From the NCBI GenBank assembly GCA_025937895.1, contig JAICQL010000012.1, positions 1 to 64,000 of the forward strand: 64,000 bases of DNA. The letters are read 5' to 3'. This DNA comes from Polyangiaceae bacterium. Its GTDB lineage: Bacteria > Myxococcota_A > Polyangia > Polyangiales > Polyangiaceae. Shown in pieces: positions 18,892 to 29,379 of this stretch. Below the pieces are notes generated by a model. That model ran no database searches. It was not told the DNA's origin and worked only from the letters and a program-made list of their open reading frames with translations. Position numbers and translations under genes: made by a program. Positions within the stretch are counted from its first letter, which is position 1. Every line of letters starts with the position of its first letter.

Positions 18892-20022
18892 TCAGGCTCG
18901 CCGCGGGCGCCGGGGGGCAACGCCTCGTTCGCGCTCCAGCAGCGCCTGCTTGCGCTCCAGGCCCCAGCGATAGCCAGAGAGGCTACCATCGCTGCGCAGC
19001 ACGCGATGACACGGCACAGCCACGGCGAGAGGGTTTGCCGCGCAAGCGCTCGCTACCGCGCGCACGGCGCGAGGCACGCCCAGCGCCTGCGCTACCTGCG
19101 TGTAGCTCTGCGTGCTACCCGCCGGGATGGCCTGCAGCGCGCGCCACACGCGCTCCTGAAAGGCAGTGCCGCGCACGTCCAGCGGCAAGCTCAGCCCGAG
19201 CCGAGGCTGCTCCACGAAGGCCACCACCGCTGCCAGCCGCTCTCGAAAGTCAGCGCCAGCCGCGCTCACCCGTGCGCTCGCGAAGCGCTCGCGCAGGTCG
19301 CGCTCCAGCTCCGCCGCGTCGGCTCCCAGCAAGATGGCGCACAGCCCGCGCTCCGTGGCGGCCACGAGCAGCGCACCCAGCGAGCACTGTCCCACCGCAA
19401 ACTCGATCTGCTCGCCCTCGCCGCCGGCGCGGTAGCGGCTGGGGGTCATGCCCAGGCGCTGGCGCGAGGCGGAGTGCAGCCGGCTGCTCGAGCCAAAGCC
19501 CGCTCGGTACGAGGCCGAGGTCACGCTCGCATCGCTCTCCAGCTCTGCGCGCAGGCGCCGCGCCCGCTGTGCCGCGGCGTACGCGCGCGGTGTCAGACCG
19601 GTGACAGACTTGAAGGCCCGGTGCAGGTGGTGTGGGCTCTGCCCCGCGTGCTCTGCCAGCTCCTGCAAGCTGGGCACCGCGCCTGCCTCCGCCAGTGAAG
19701 CATCGATGAAACGGCACAGCTCCGCCACCTGCTGGGCACGCCGCTCTGCCGCTGGCGCCTGCTCCGGCTTGCAGCGCTTGCAGGGGCGAAAGCCCGCGGC
19801 CGCCGCCTCCGCCGCGCTGGCGTAGAAGCTCACGTTCTCGCGCCGCGGCAAGCGTGCCGCGCAGCTCGGCCGGCAGAACACGCCGGTGCTCGCCACTGCA
19901 TAGTAGAACCTGCCGTCCGCGCTGGCGTCGCGCGCCTTCACCGCGCGCCAGCGCGCCTCGCTGCCGTCCGCCGCGGGCGGCTCGGTCTGCCGGGCCCTGT
20001 CGGGCATGTTTTCGTGGAACAT
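18892..20022 (-). CDS. ada: Ada: bifunctional transcriptional activator/O6-methylguanine-DNA methyltransferase
   Basis: FYYAVASTGVFCRPSCAARLPRRENV; FRPCKRCKPEQAP; AraC HTH; AVAVPCHRVLRSDGSLSGYRWGLERKQALLERE. Confidence 0.93.
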   Translation of the reverse strand: MFHENMPDRARQTEPPAADGSEARWRAVKARDASADGRFYYAVASTGVFCRPSCAARLPRRENVSFYASAAEAAAAGFRPCKRCKPEQAPAAERRAQQVAELCRFIDASLAEAGAVPSLQELAEHAGQSPHHLHRAFKSVTGLTPRAYAAAQRARRLRAELESDASVTSASYRAGFGSSSRLHSASRQRLGMTPSRYRAGGEGEQIEFAVGQCSLGALLVAATERGLCAILLGADAAELERDLRERFASARVSAAGADFRERLAAVVAFVEQPRLGLSLPLDVRGTAFQERVWRALQAIPAGSTQSYTQVAQALGVPRAVRAVASACAANPLAVAVPCHRVLRSDGSLSGYRWGLERKQALLERERGVAPRRPRRA

Positions 20023-20254
20023 CTCGCGTCCTCGCTTTCTGCGACGATTTGCTCCAGACAGCGTAGCCATCAGCGCAGCCTGCCGCACTCCGGGGCTTGC
20101 TTTCAAATCTGCAGCGAGGCGCCGAAAAAAGTCGGGAGTTTTGCGGGGCTCGGCGCGGAGCGGAGCCGTGCGGCGCCAGGAGAGCCCGGCTTTGCGCCCG
20201 GCGCGGGGCCGTGGTTGCGCTGGCGGCGGGCTTGCCGGCAAAGTGGTCGCCGTC

Positions 20255-20755
20255 ATGGCCATTGCACCGCTGCAGCCGGCAGCCTATGCCTGCGCCTCAC
20301 CTGAGGTCTTGCAGATCAACGTCAGCAACGGTGGCGTGCCAAAGCTGCCCATCGGGCGAGTGATGGTGGACGAGCTGGGCATCGTCGGTGACAAGCACCG
20401 CGACTTGAAGCACCACGGCGGCCCCGAGCGTGCGCTGTGCCTGTATGCGGTGGAGATCATCGAGGCCCTGCGCGCCGAAGGTCACCCGATCGTGGCCGGC
20501 GGCAGCGGCGAGAACCTCACCACCCGCGGGCTCGACTGGTCGCGGCTGGCGCGCGGTCGCAAGCTCGCCATCGGCGAGGTGCTGGCTGAATTCACGGACT
20601 GGGCCACGCCCTGCGCAAACATCGCGGGCTGTTTTCAGGGCGGCGTGTTCAATCGCACCAGCCACAAGCTGCACCCGGGGTGGAGCCGCGCGTACGCGAA
20701 GGTGCTGCGCGGCGGCGTGATCGTGGTGGGGGATCGCGTGCAGCTCGTGGAGTGA
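20255..20755 (+). CDS. MOSC domain-containing protein
   Basis: VLQINVSNGGVPKLPI...GIVGDKHRDLKHHGGPERALCLYA...GGSGENLTTRGLDW. Confidence 0.88.
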   Translation: MAIAPLQPAAYACASPEVLQINVSNGGVPKLPIGRVMVDELGIVGDKHRDLKHHGGPERALCLYAVEIIEALRAEGHPIVAGGSGENLTTRGLDWSRLARGRKLAIGEVLAEFTDWATPCANIAGCFQGGVFNRTSHKLHPGWSRAYAKVLRGGVIVVGDRVQLVE

Positions 20756-20772
20756 GCTCCGAGCTCAGGCGG

Positions 20773-21585
20773 TCACAGGAACCACTGCAGCTCGAGCTCG
20801 ATCTCGGCGGACAGGCGGTGCGCGCGCTGACTGCCGGGAGCCGCGAGCCCGGCTCCGTCCCAGTGCCGGAGCAGCACTCTCAGCCGTGGCGCGAGGCGCA
20901 GGTAGCGCGCGAGCAGGCGATCGCGCCGGGCGGCAAACAGGAGCTGCCGGCGCAAGAAGGACGCGCGCTGTTGCACGGCAACGGGCGGCGCTCGCAGGAT
21001 GGTGGCCGCCTCCGTGACGCTGCTCGGGCAAAGCTCCAGCAGCGCAAAGGCGAGCTGCTCCTGCGGTCGGGCTGCGCGCAGCCACTGGTGCAGGTGCGAG
21101 AGCACCTCGCGCAGACTGCCAGGCCGCGCCAGCGCGGGCTCACCTCGGCCTTGCTCGCCGCTCTTCAGGTGGCCGAGCGCGACAGCGGCGGCGATGCCCT
21201 GACCCCAGAGCGGCATCGCTTGATCGCTGCGCGGCGGCCAGGAGCTGAGCGCCTCAAAGAGCGCGCTCTCCAGCAAGGGCTCGAGCGGAGCATCGGGCCC
21301 GAGCAGGCGCTGCAACGTGCGCTCCAGCACTCTGCCCACCCACTTGCGCCACTCGGCGCCCGGGTGCCGCGTGCCTCGCACCGCCAGCTGTACGGGCAAC
21401 GTCGCGGGCTCGTCCGCCAGCGCTCCCGGCACCGCCAGGGGCTCGACGGGGCGCGTCAGTCCGGAAATCACGGCCCCGGAGCGGCGCTCCGGCGGAATGT
21501 TCTCCACGCGCGAGACCTCGTCGTCTCGCTGTGGCAGCGCGACCACGGCGCTGATGGGATCCAGTTCGAAGAAGCTCGAGCTCAT
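20773..21585 (-). CDS. Hypothetical protein with possible sigma region 4-like HTH
   Basis: 270 aa; RPQEQLAFALLELCPSSVTEAATILRAPPVAVQQRASFLRRQL. Confidence 0.55.
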   Translation of the reverse strand: MSSSFFELDPISAVVALPQRDDEVSRVENIPPERRSGAVISGLTRPVEPLAVPGALADEPATLPVQLAVRGTRHPGAEWRKWVGRVLERTLQRLLGPDAPLEPLLESALFEALSSWPPRSDQAMPLWGQGIAAAVALGHLKSGEQGRGEPALARPGSLREVLSHLHQWLRAARPQEQLAFALLELCPSSVTEAATILRAPPVAVQQRASFLRRQLLFAARRDRLLARYLRLAPRLRVLLRHWDGAGLAAPGSQRAHRLSAEIELELQWFL

Positions 21586-21766
21586 GGGCGGCGATCACTC
21601 CTGCCGCTTGCGGGTGCTGGACCAAAATGATCCAGCGACGCGCAGCACCGGCGACTACAGGCTCACTTGTCAGTGTCGGTGTGCGCCAGACTTTATTGAC
21701 TCGCTGCGTAGAAAACAGAGCCCATCTGGCACTGTTCGGTGGGACACAGGCGGCACCATGCCCATG

Positions 21767-21857
21767 TGGAATGTGCCGGAAGAGCGGGATGCTCGAGGGG
21801 ACGTTCCAGAGTGGCATGTGGCTGGCGAGAGGGGTGCTCGAGGGGGACACTCCAAGG
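21767..21857. repeat. About 45-bp imperfect tandem repeat, 2 copies
   Basis: TGGAATGTGCCGGAAGAGCGGGATGCTCGAGGGGACGTTCCAGAG / TGGCATGTGGCTGGCGAGAGGGGTGCTCGAGGGGGACACTCCAAGG. Confidence 0.75.
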
Positions 21858-21872
21858 CGGAATAGGTCGCGC

Positions 21873-22631
21873 TCAACGAGCCGCTGCAGCGCGTTGTGAG
21901 CGCTTGCCGTACAGCGAGGGCACGCGGCGGTTGGCTTGCTCGCGGCCGTGCAGCAGCTGAGCCGCGCGGCGGAGCTCTGCGTAGTCTCTCAGCAGGACGG
22001 TGAAGAGCCGCTGGCGCTCGCGCAGCGCCGCGGCCAGCGGGGTGCCAGTCGAGCTGTGATCCTGGAGCGAGGAGTAGCGTCGGGCCAGCAGCAGTGCGTG
22101 CTCCAGCTCCGCCGTCTGGATTGAAGTGTGTTCGCGCACCTGCTCCCAGTGCGCCAGATATACGCTCACCAGGCCGCAAACGGAGCGCGCCAGCGCTCGC
22201 TGGCCGTGCACCCGCCGGTGGGGCTGAAGTGTCTGTGCCGGGAGCGCGCCCGCGCCGACCAGCGCGCTGGCGCTGCGCAGCAGCCCGTTTCGCAGCTTTG
22301 CCAGCTCCTCCACCACGGAGGAGGTGGAGGGCGAGTGCGCTTGCAGCTGGCTACAGACTTCATGCGCCTCGCGCAGGGCCTTTGCGCCTTGCTCCAGCCG
22401 CTCCACCCTGCCAGGCGGCGCCGCAGCGCGGACCTGCAGCTCCGCCTCCAGCTGGCGCAGCTCCGGTGCGCGGGTGAGGAGTTGCTCCACGAGGCTGGGA
22501 ATATCGAGGTTGACCACCAGCAGCTCGTGCTCGGCGAGCGCGCTCTCGCCCGTGGCGGGCCTCCGAGCAGAGGCAGGGGATACGTGGGGGCGGGCCGCAG
22601 CGGGGGCCGCGGAGCGAACGCGCGTTCTCAT
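21873..22631 (-). CDS. Hypothetical helical protein
   Basis: 252 aa ORF, coherent amphipathic composition; no recognised family. Confidence 0.55.
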   Translation of the reverse strand: MRTRVRSAAPAAARPHVSPASARRPATGESALAEHELLVVNLDIPSLVEQLLTRAPELRQLEAELQVRAAAPPGRVERLEQGAKALREAHEVCSQLQAHSPSTSSVVEELAKLRNGLLRSASALVGAGALPAQTLQPHRRVHGQRALARSVCGLVSVYLAHWEQVREHTSIQTAELEHALLLARRYSSLQDHSSTGTPLAAALRERQRLFTVLLRDYAELRRAAQLLHGREQANRRVPSLYGKRSQRAAAAR

Positions 22632-22852
22632 GGAGCCAACCTTTCAGGTCGCCGGAGGTCGGCGACCGCCGTGCCATCGGACACGGCGGAGACGGATTGC
22701 GAGCTTCCGCGGCCGCGAGCGACGCTCGGCGAGCATCAGGGCTGGGGTGGATGCACGAGCCGCCGCAGCCCCGCGTCGCATCGAGGCAGAGCATGCCATG
22801 ATAGTTGGCGCCTGCGGGCGAGGTCGCTAAGGTTCGCCGGGGGCATCACTCG

Positions 22853-24034
22853 ATGAGCCATCGCTTGCAGACTGCAGATCGCCCAGCGCTGCGCGCTCTG
22901 GGCGCCGGGCTGGCGCTGTGGGTGGCTTCGAGCTCTGCGGGCGCGCAGACGGCGCCGTCCAGTCACTGGGGCGCGTTGATGTTTCCGGATATGGAGCCTG
23001 CGAGCCGGGTGGGCTTTCAGATCCTGGCGTTCACGGAGTTTGGTAAGGATACGACGGAGGCGGGGCTGCCGGTGGGGCGTGCGGAGTGCGCGGCGGTGCG
23101 TGGAGATAGCGCGAGCACGCCGTGCGGGGCTCGCGACCGCTACAATGATATCGATGAGACGGTGGGGCTCAATCTGCTGACGTATTCGCTGACACGGCCG
23201 CTGCAGCGCTACAAGACCCGCGGCAGCAATCTACTGTACACGCACCTCGTCAGCGTGGGCTGGATCAATGACTGGATCACGGAGAGTTACCAGAACGATG
23301 CCATTCACGAGCTGGCCAACTTGCAGTCGATTCCGCGCGAGGACCGGGCCTGTCATGAGCAGCCGAGCTGGAGCTATCTGAGCTGCCTGGTGCTCAGCTA
23401 CTCCGGCGCGCTGAACTATCGCTTTTACGCCTTCGACAGTGATGCCATCGGCGTTCGTCTGCAGCCCACTCCGCTGTTTGGTGGCGCCGGCTTCGTCGTC
23501 TCCACGCTGGAGAACGACCTGTACGGTCAGTTCGGCATCCGCGACTTCGATCTCACCGGGCCACTCGGGCCAAGCTTTGCGCGCCAGCTCTATGTGACGC
23601 TCTCGGCGATGGTGCGGGCAGGCGTGCTGTACCCGGGGGTGAGCTCGAAGCTCGGCCATGGCTTTCCGAACCTGGCCAGCCACTACGTCTCGGCGCAGGC
23701 GAGCCTCGGGCTGCACGTTGCTCGGTATGCGTGGCCTGTCTCCCTGGAGCTGGGGGCGATGGGCACGACAGGTCAATTCCTCTCGCGGGACCGCACGCGA
23801 GTGGCGGGCAGGCCTGTCGAGTCGGAGGCGCTCGCGCCGGCTCTGACGCAGCAGTTCTGGAGCCTGCGGCTGGAAATTGGCGCCTTCGGTTTCGAGACCT
23901 TCAACGATCAGCTGGGCGGCACCGACAAAGGCCCGAGCTATGGCGCCATGATCACGTATTCGCTGAGCCAGGGCGAGTGGAGCTGGGCGGAGTTCTCGGA
24001 TGCGGCCGAATACTGGAGCTCGGAGGATGACTGA
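22853..24034 (+). CDS. Hypothetical secreted/outer-membrane-like protein
   Basis: Signal peptide ALGAGLALWVASSSAGAQ; many aromatic/beta-like segments. Confidence 0.7.
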   Translation: MSHRLQTADRPALRALGAGLALWVASSSAGAQTAPSSHWGALMFPDMEPASRVGFQILAFTEFGKDTTEAGLPVGRAECAAVRGDSASTPCGARDRYNDIDETVGLNLLTYSLTRPLQRYKTRGSNLLYTHLVSVGWINDWITESYQNDAIHELANLQSIPREDRACHEQPSWSYLSCLVLSYSGALNYRFYAFDSDAIGVRLQPTPLFGGAGFVVSTLENDLYGQFGIRDFDLTGPLGPSFARQLYVTLSAMVRAGVLYPGVSSKLGHGFPNLASHYVSAQASLGLHVARYAWPVSLELGAMGTTGQFLSRDRTRVAGRPVESEALAPALTQQFWSLRLEIGAFGFETFNDQLGGTDKGPSYGAMITYSLSQGEWSWAEFSDAAEYWSSEDD

Positions 24035-24719
24035 CGGGGTGGTGGCCGGGCGGGCGGGCCTGCGTTGCTGGCTGAAGCGGGCGCTGGTTACGGCTGGCTC
24101 GCTCGCGCTGCTGCTGCAGACCCAGTGCGTGCGTTTCGTGGCGGTGGAGACGTTGCCGGCTTACCTGAGCCTGGCTTCACCTTTTCAGCTGGTGTCACAG
24201 GGCGCGCACCCCATCGTGTCCGAAGATCGCAGGTGCATGCTGCTGGAGCTCGAGCTGCTGGAGCAGCTGACGGACGATCGGCCGCGCAGGGAGCTCACGC
24301 CCAGGTTTCAGCTGCTCGATGCCGCGGGTCGCGCAAAGGATGTGCCGCTCGCTTGCATGGCGTTCGCTGAGCTGCCCTTTCCCGCAGCAGGCGCGAGCGA
24401 CATCGATCAGGCCTGTGCGGCCTTCACCACGAGCTGGCCGCAGGCCACCGACTGCACGGGGCCGCACATGCAGGTGCCCGCCGCCACTGGCCGTGATCCG
24501 GAGCGAAAGCTGTACTTGTGGCTGCGCTGGGCCGGCACCACCGGCGCCGACACCGGCAATCAGCTCTTTCCGTCGCAGCTGCGGCGCGGCGACGCGCTGC
24601 GCTTTTCCATCGACGGCATCGACATCGCTGACCTGCGGCTAGTGACGCAGGCGGGGCCCATCACGTCGTTCGTCGTCGGCGCGGGGCTGGTGTTTGCGTT
24701 CACGGTGGTCGTGTTGTGA
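24027..24719 (+). CDS. Hypothetical membrane-anchored protein
   Basis: 8-bp overlap (ATGACTGA) with upstream gene; N-terminal and C-terminal hydrophobic segments. Confidence 0.65.
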   Translation: MTDGVVAGRAGLRCWLKRALVTAGSLALLLQTQCVRFVAVETLPAYLSLASPFQLVSQGAHPIVSEDRRCMLLELELLEQLTDDRPRRELTPRFQLLDAAGRAKDVPLACMAFAELPFPAAGASDIDQACAAFTTSWPQATDCTGPHMQVPAATGRDPERKLYLWLRWAGTTGADTGNQLFPSQLRRGDALRFSIDGIDIADLRLVTQAGPITSFVVGAGLVFAFTVVVL

Positions 24720-24908
24720 GCCGCGGGTGCTCTGGTTCCTCTAGACGGTAGCGGGGCGGAGCTGTCGCACCAAGGGCCGCCGCTGGTCTTCAGCGAGCGC
24801 GGCAGTGGCCAGGCGACGATTCCCAGGCGACCCTCCCCAGCGGGGTTCGTCGAACCCCTGGAGCAAGGCGAGCGGCGAACGGCACCGCTGCGGGCCGGAG
24901 GTAACGAT

Positions 24909-26210
24909 ATGGAGTCGGGCGAGGTGGTTCAGCAACCTCTGCAGCAGCTGCAGAAGCGACAGACGAATGGGGCCGGCGCAGGGTTCCCACCTGGCGGCGA
25001 CCTGCGCAGCGAGCGGGTCGCGGTCGGAGCGCTCAGGCGGAGGCACGACAAGCCGGCCACGGATGGCTTTGGCTCGGTCTGGACGTTCCTGGCCCTGTTT
25101 GTGGTGGTCGGAGTCGGGCTGGCCTGCATGCTGGCGTCGAGCTCCAGCTACATTGCCGGCTTTGCCTGTTGCCTGCCGCCGGCCTTGGCAGGGCTGACGC
25201 TGCTGCTGATCAACCGCAGCACGCAGATGGACCATCTACAGCCCGACTTCTGCGAGCAGCTCGAGCGAGGGCTGGCGCCGTACGCGGAGCGAGCCAGGTC
25301 CATCTGGCTGTACGAGCGCGAGCGGGCCCGCTCGGCGCTGACGCGCGCAAACATCTCTGCAGTGCTCTGGGGCGCGGTGGCCTCGCTCTCGCTGATCGGG
25401 GCGGCAGCTTTTGTGCGCGGAGAGAGCGAGGGCAGCGCGCAGCTCATCGCGCTGACGGTGATCGGCGCCGTGGCCACGCGCTTCATGATCGATCTGGGCA
25501 GCATCGCCGTGCGCATCTCCAACACCGATGTCACGCGGCGCATGTTCGCGGAGGCCGTCCGCGGACTGATCGGCTCGCTGCTGGCGGCCGGGGTGCTGGT
25601 GATGCTGCTCGACGTGCTGGATCTTCAGCAGCTCGAGCAGGCCCTGGTGAGCCGCGGCGCCGCCGCAGCGCTGGGCCTGGGCTGCGCCGTGGCGTTCATC
25701 GGCTCTGCCGCCTTCGACTGGGTGCAGGCGCGGCTGCGCGTGCTCTTCGGCATGGGCGAGAAGCTGGCGACTGGAGGCACGCCCCTGACCACGCTCGAGG
25801 ACATCGGTGAGACGGAGCTGGAGCGCCTGCGGGAGGAGGGCATCCGCTCCGTCGAGGCGCTGATCGCCACCTCCGTGCCGCGCCTGTTCTTCGGGACCAG
25901 GTTCAGCCTGCAGCGCATCATCGGCTGGCATGATCGCGGCCTGCTGCTGGTTCGCCTCGGCACGGATGCCGCCAGGGAGCTGGGCACTCGCTGGGGCCTG
26001 CGCGGCTGTATCGAGGTCCTGCGCGCTTACGAGAGCGGCGACCGCTTCGGTGCCGCGGCCACGTTGAAGGCGGTGTTTCAGAAGACGCTGCGCGTCGACA
26101 ACGAGGCCGAAGCAGAGATGGTCGTCTGGCAGATCGTCCAGGATGACCGGGTCAAGCTGGTGCAGGTCATGCACCACACCCTGGTCGAGCAGGAGACGCC
26201 GGCCGAGTGA
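24909..26210 (+). CDS. Hypothetical multi-pass membrane protein
   Basis: 433 aa; several TM segments; HhH-like LEDIGETELERLREEGIRSVEALIA. Confidence 0.65.
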   Translation: MESGEVVQQPLQQLQKRQTNGAGAGFPPGGDLRSERVAVGALRRRHDKPATDGFGSVWTFLALFVVVGVGLACMLASSSSYIAGFACCLPPALAGLTLLLINRSTQMDHLQPDFCEQLERGLAPYAERARSIWLYERERARSALTRANISAVLWGAVASLSLIGAAAFVRGESEGSAQLIALTVIGAVATRFMIDLGSIAVRISNTDVTRRMFAEAVRGLIGSLLAAGVLVMLLDVLDLQQLEQALVSRGAAAALGLGCAVAFIGSAAFDWVQARLRVLFGMGEKLATGGTPLTTLEDIGETELERLREEGIRSVEALIATSVPRLFFGTRFSLQRIIGWHDRGLLLVRLGTDAARELGTRWGLRGCIEVLRAYESGDRFGAAATLKAVFQKTLRVDNEAEAEMVVWQIVQDDRVKLVQVMHHTLVEQETPAE

Positions 26211-26250
26211 GCAGCAGCGTGCCGCGGGGCCCCGCAAACGCGAGGTGGTG

Positions 26251-27450
26251 TCACGCTTCTACGCCTGTCGGGCTCGCCAGCAGCGGTTGCAACGCCAGCT
26301 CGGCAGCGCCGACCAGCAGCAGATCGGAGCCGAGGCGCGCCCGCTCGATGCGCAGACCCTCCGCCAGCGGGGACATCGATGACTGCGACACACAGGCCTG
26401 CAAGCGCTCGGGCAGAGCGCGGTACAGCGCACCGAGGAAGCCACCGAGCAACACCAGCTCCGGGTTGAACACCGAGGCGAAGCCCGCGATGGCCTGGCCG
26501 AGCCAGTCGATCTGGCGCCGCATCTCTGCCTTCAGCGCGCGGTCGCTGGTGCCGAGCAGGGTGAGCTCGAGCTGATCGGCGTCGAGCGAGCCTTCGCCGA
26601 GCACCGACAGCAAGCGGCCGAGGCTCACCTCGGTCTCCAGGCAGCCGCGCCGGCCACAATCACACGCGGAGCCACTGGAGTTGATCAAGGTATGCCCGAG
26701 CTCGGCAGCGAAGCCGCGCGCTCCCCACAGCGGCCTGCCACCGCACAACACGCCCGCGCCGATGCCCGAGGTCGAGCCGTTGAGGTAGATGAGGTCGCTC
26801 ACGCCCTGACCGGCGCCGAACAGCGTCTCGGCGATGAGCCCCAGCTTCGCGTCATTCCCCGCCACGGTGGCGTAGCCCGTGACCTGTGCCAGCTCGGCGG
26901 CGAGCGGCTCCTTCTGCCAGCCGAGGTGCGGCGCCAGGGTGACCAGGCCGCTGGGCGCCTCCACCAGCCCAGGCACGGCCACCCCCATGCCGACGACGCG
27001 GCACTCGCGCGCCCCGGCGCACAGCTGCTCGGCGAGCTGGCACACGATTTTGATCGCGCGCGCCGCGCTGGGCGGTGCCTTCAGCGAGTAGCGCAGGCGC
27101 CGGTGCACCACTCCGCCGAGGCCGACCAGCCCCACGATGATGGCGTCCACGTCGGGATTGACCGCGAGCGCGCAGACCTTGGGGCTGGCGTGCACGAGCG
27201 GGCTCGGGCGGCCCACGCCGGCGCGCGCCGTGTCGAGCGTCTCGTACACGAGCTCTGCCTCGGTGAGCTCCGTCACCAGCGCGCTGATCGTGGAGCGGTT
27301 CAGGCCGGTGCGCCGCGTGAGCTCCGCGCGGGTGAGTGGCCCGGAATGGTGCAAATGGGTGAGCAGCACCGAGAGATTGTGCTGGCGCGTCTGCACGTTG
27401 CGCGTGCCCGTATCGGCGCGCAGCGAGGCCGGCTCGGCTCGGTCAACCAT
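26251..27450 (-). CDS. ROK-family transcriptional repressor (XylR/NagC type)
   Basis: N-terminal w[29 protein letters not shown] motif [17 protein letters not shown]; divergent from xylA. Confidence 0.9.
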   Translation of the reverse strand: MVDRAEPASLRADTGTRNVQTRQHNLSVLLTHLHHSGPLTRAELTRRTGLNRSTISALVTELTEAELVYETLDTARAGVGRPSPLVHASPKVCALAVNPDVDAIIVGLVGLGGVVHRRLRYSLKAPPSAARAIKIVCQLAEQLCAGARECRVVGMGVAVPGLVEAPSGLVTLAPHLGWQKEPLAAELAQVTGYATVAGNDAKLGLIAETLFGAGQGVSDLIYLNGSTSGIGAGVLCGGRPLWGARGFAAELGHTLINSSGSACDCGRRGCLETEVSLGRLLSVLGEGSLDADQLELTLLGTSDRALKAEMRRQIDWLGQAIAGFASVFNPELVLLGGFLGALYRALPERLQACVSQSSMSPLAEGLRIERARLGSDLLLVGAAELALQPLLASPTGVEA

Positions 27451-27474
27451 TTACAAGGGTAGGCTACCGGAATA

Positions 27475-27488
27475 TGTTGCCGGCAACA
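27475..27488. promoter_or_regulatory. 14-bp perfect palindrome TGTTGCCGGCAACA, candidate ROK operator
   Basis: Located between the divergent ROK gene (start 27450) and xylA (start 27536). Confidence 0.6.
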
Positions 27489-27535
27489 ACAAATTCATTC
27501 ATACAGCCAGTATCCCTGTTTCGAGAGGTATTCCC

Positions 27536-28726
27536 ATGAAGCTCACTCCCACCCCTGCAGACAAGTTCACCTTCGGCCTCTGGACGATCGGCTGGGCCGC
27601 GCGCGATCAGTTTGGTGTTGCCACCCGGGCGCCGCTCGATGCGGTGGAGGCCGTGCACAAGCTCGCCGAGCTGGGCGCGTACGGGATGACGATGCACGAT
27701 AACGATCTCTTCCCCTTCGGCTGCTCCGCCGCCGAGCGCTCCAAGGCCATCAGCAACCTGAAGAAGGCGCTGGAGTCAACCGGCCTGAAGATGCCGATGA
27801 TCACGACGGATCTGTTCTCGCAGCCCGTCTTCAAGGACGGTGGCTTCACCTCGAATGATCGCGGGGTGCGCCGCTTCGCCCTGCGCAAGGTGCTGGCCAA
27901 CCTGGATCTGGCGGCCGAGCTCGGTGCCACCACGTTCGTGATGTGGGGCGGCCGGGAGGGCGCGGAGTACGACGCGGCCAAGGACGTGCGGGTGGCGCTC
28001 GAGCGCTACCGCGAGGCCGTGAACGTGCTCACTCAGTACGTGACCGACAAGGGCTACAACATCCGCTTTGCGATCGAGCCCAAGCCGAACGAGCCGCGCG
28101 GTGACATCCTGCTGCCCACGGTGGGCCACGCGCTGGCGTTCATCAACACGCTGCAGCACCCCGATCTCGTTGGCCTCAACCCCGAGGTGGGCCACGAGCA
28201 GATGGCGGGCCTCAACTTCACCGCCGGCATCGCGCAGGCGCTGTACCACAGCAAGCTCTACCATATCGATCTGAACGGCCAGCGCGGCATCAAGTACGAT
28301 CAGGACCTCGTCTTCGGGCACGGCGACCTGCACAACGCCTTCTCCCTGGTGGACCTGCTGGAGAACGGCGGCCCCGGCGGCGGCCCCGCCTACGACGGCC
28401 CGCGCCACTTCGACTACAAGCCCTCGCGCACGGAAGACTTCAACGGCGTGTGGGAGTCCGCGGCGGCCAACATGCGCATGTACCTGCTGCTCAAGCAGCG
28501 CGCCAAGGCGTTCCGCGCCGACCCCGAGGTGCAGGCAGCGCTGAAGGCGTCGCGCGTCGACGATCTCGCCCGCCCCACGCTCGCCGCCGGTGAGAGCTAC
28601 CGCGACCTGCTCGGCGATCGCTCCGCCTACGAGGAGTTCAACGCCGACGCCTACTTCAACGGCAAGGGCTTCGGCTTCATCCGGCTGCAACAGCTGGCGA
28701 CCGAGCACTTGATGGGCGCGCGCTGA
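27536..28726 (+). CDS. xylA: Xylose isomerase
   Basis: [91 protein letters not shown]. True start 27536, not the track start. Confidence 0.96.
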   Translation: MKLTPTPADKFTFGLWTIGWAARDQFGVATRAPLDAVEAVHKLAELGAYGMTMHDNDLFPFGCSAAERSKAISNLKKALESTGLKMPMITTDLFSQPVFKDGGFTSNDRGVRRFALRKVLANLDLAAELGATTFVMWGGREGAEYDAAKDVRVALERYREAVNVLTQYVTDKGYNIRFAIEPKPNEPRGDILLPTVGHALAFINTLQHPDLVGLNPEVGHEQMAGLNFTAGIAQALYHSKLYHIDLNGQRGIKYDQDLVFGHGDLHNAFSLVDLLENGGPGGGPAYDGPRHFDYKPSRTEDFNGVWESAAANMRMYLLLKQRAKAFRADPEVQAALKASRVDDLARPTLAAGESYRDLLGDRSAYEEFNADAYFNGKGFGFIRLQQLATEHLMGAR

Positions 28727-28776
28727 GCAGCGCGCTGACCGGGTGACGCGAGATCGAGGGGAAGGAGCTTGCCATC

Positions 28777-29370
28777 ATGAAGAGCCTGGAGGAGCTGGAG
28801 CGGCTGTGGTCTGCGCATCGAGCAGGCGGCAGCCGCCCACCAGTCGGGCAAGGCGTGGTGCGGTTGATCTCGCGCCGCCTGGGCGGCGGCGTGCATGAAG
28901 AGCTCCAGCGCGCGGAGGTGAGCGTGGAGCACGGGCTGGTGGGCGATAGCTGGAGGGCCCACCACGACCCCGAACGACTCTGCCAGATCACCTTCATGAG
29001 CGCGCTGGCTGCCGAGTGCGTCGCGTACCCGGGGCAGCCAGCGAGCGCAGCGGGTGACAACTTCTTCGTGGAGCTCGACCTCTCCGAAGCGGCGCTACCG
29101 CCGGGCGCCCACGTGCGGGTGGGCGGCGTGCAGCCCGGCAAGGGCGGCGGTGTGCTGCTGGAGGTCACCCCAGAGCCCCACCTGGGCTGCGCCAAGTTCC
29201 GCGAGCGCTTCGGCACCGACGCGCTCCGCTGGGTGAACAGCAGGGAGCATCGCGGCGAGCGCCGGCGCGGGGTCAACCTGCGGGTGATCGAGGGTGGCTG
29301 GGTGAGTGTGGGGGATGGGATTGTGGTGATGGGCGGGGTTGAGTTGAGCTCAGCTGGGCTCGGCAGCTGA
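28777..29370 (+). CDS. MOSC-like domain protein
   Basis: VEHGLVGDSW...DNFFVELDLSEAALPPGAHVRVG...GCAKFRERFGTDALRWVN. Confidence 0.72.
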   Translation: MKSLEELERLWSAHRAGGSRPPVGQGVVRLISRRLGGGVHEELQRAEVSVEHGLVGDSWRAHHDPERLCQITFMSALAAECVAYPGQPASAAGDNFFVELDLSEAALPPGAHVRVGGVQPGKGGGVLLEVTPEPHLGCAKFRERFGTDALRWVNSREHRGERRRGVNLRVIEGGWVSVGDGIVVMGGVELSSAGLGS

Positions 29371-29379
29371 GCTACGATC

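Noticed and set aside
20753-20767. TGAGCTC-C-GAGCTCA inverted repeat at the MOSC gene stop as a terminator
   Set aside because: Loop too short for a real hairpin and the left arm includes the stop codon; no U-tract.
21755-21785. Degenerate parS-like site (ATTCCACATGGGC on the minus strand)
   Set aside because: Matches only about 9 of 16 positions of TGTTCCACGTGGAACA and is not palindromic; no parAB nearby.
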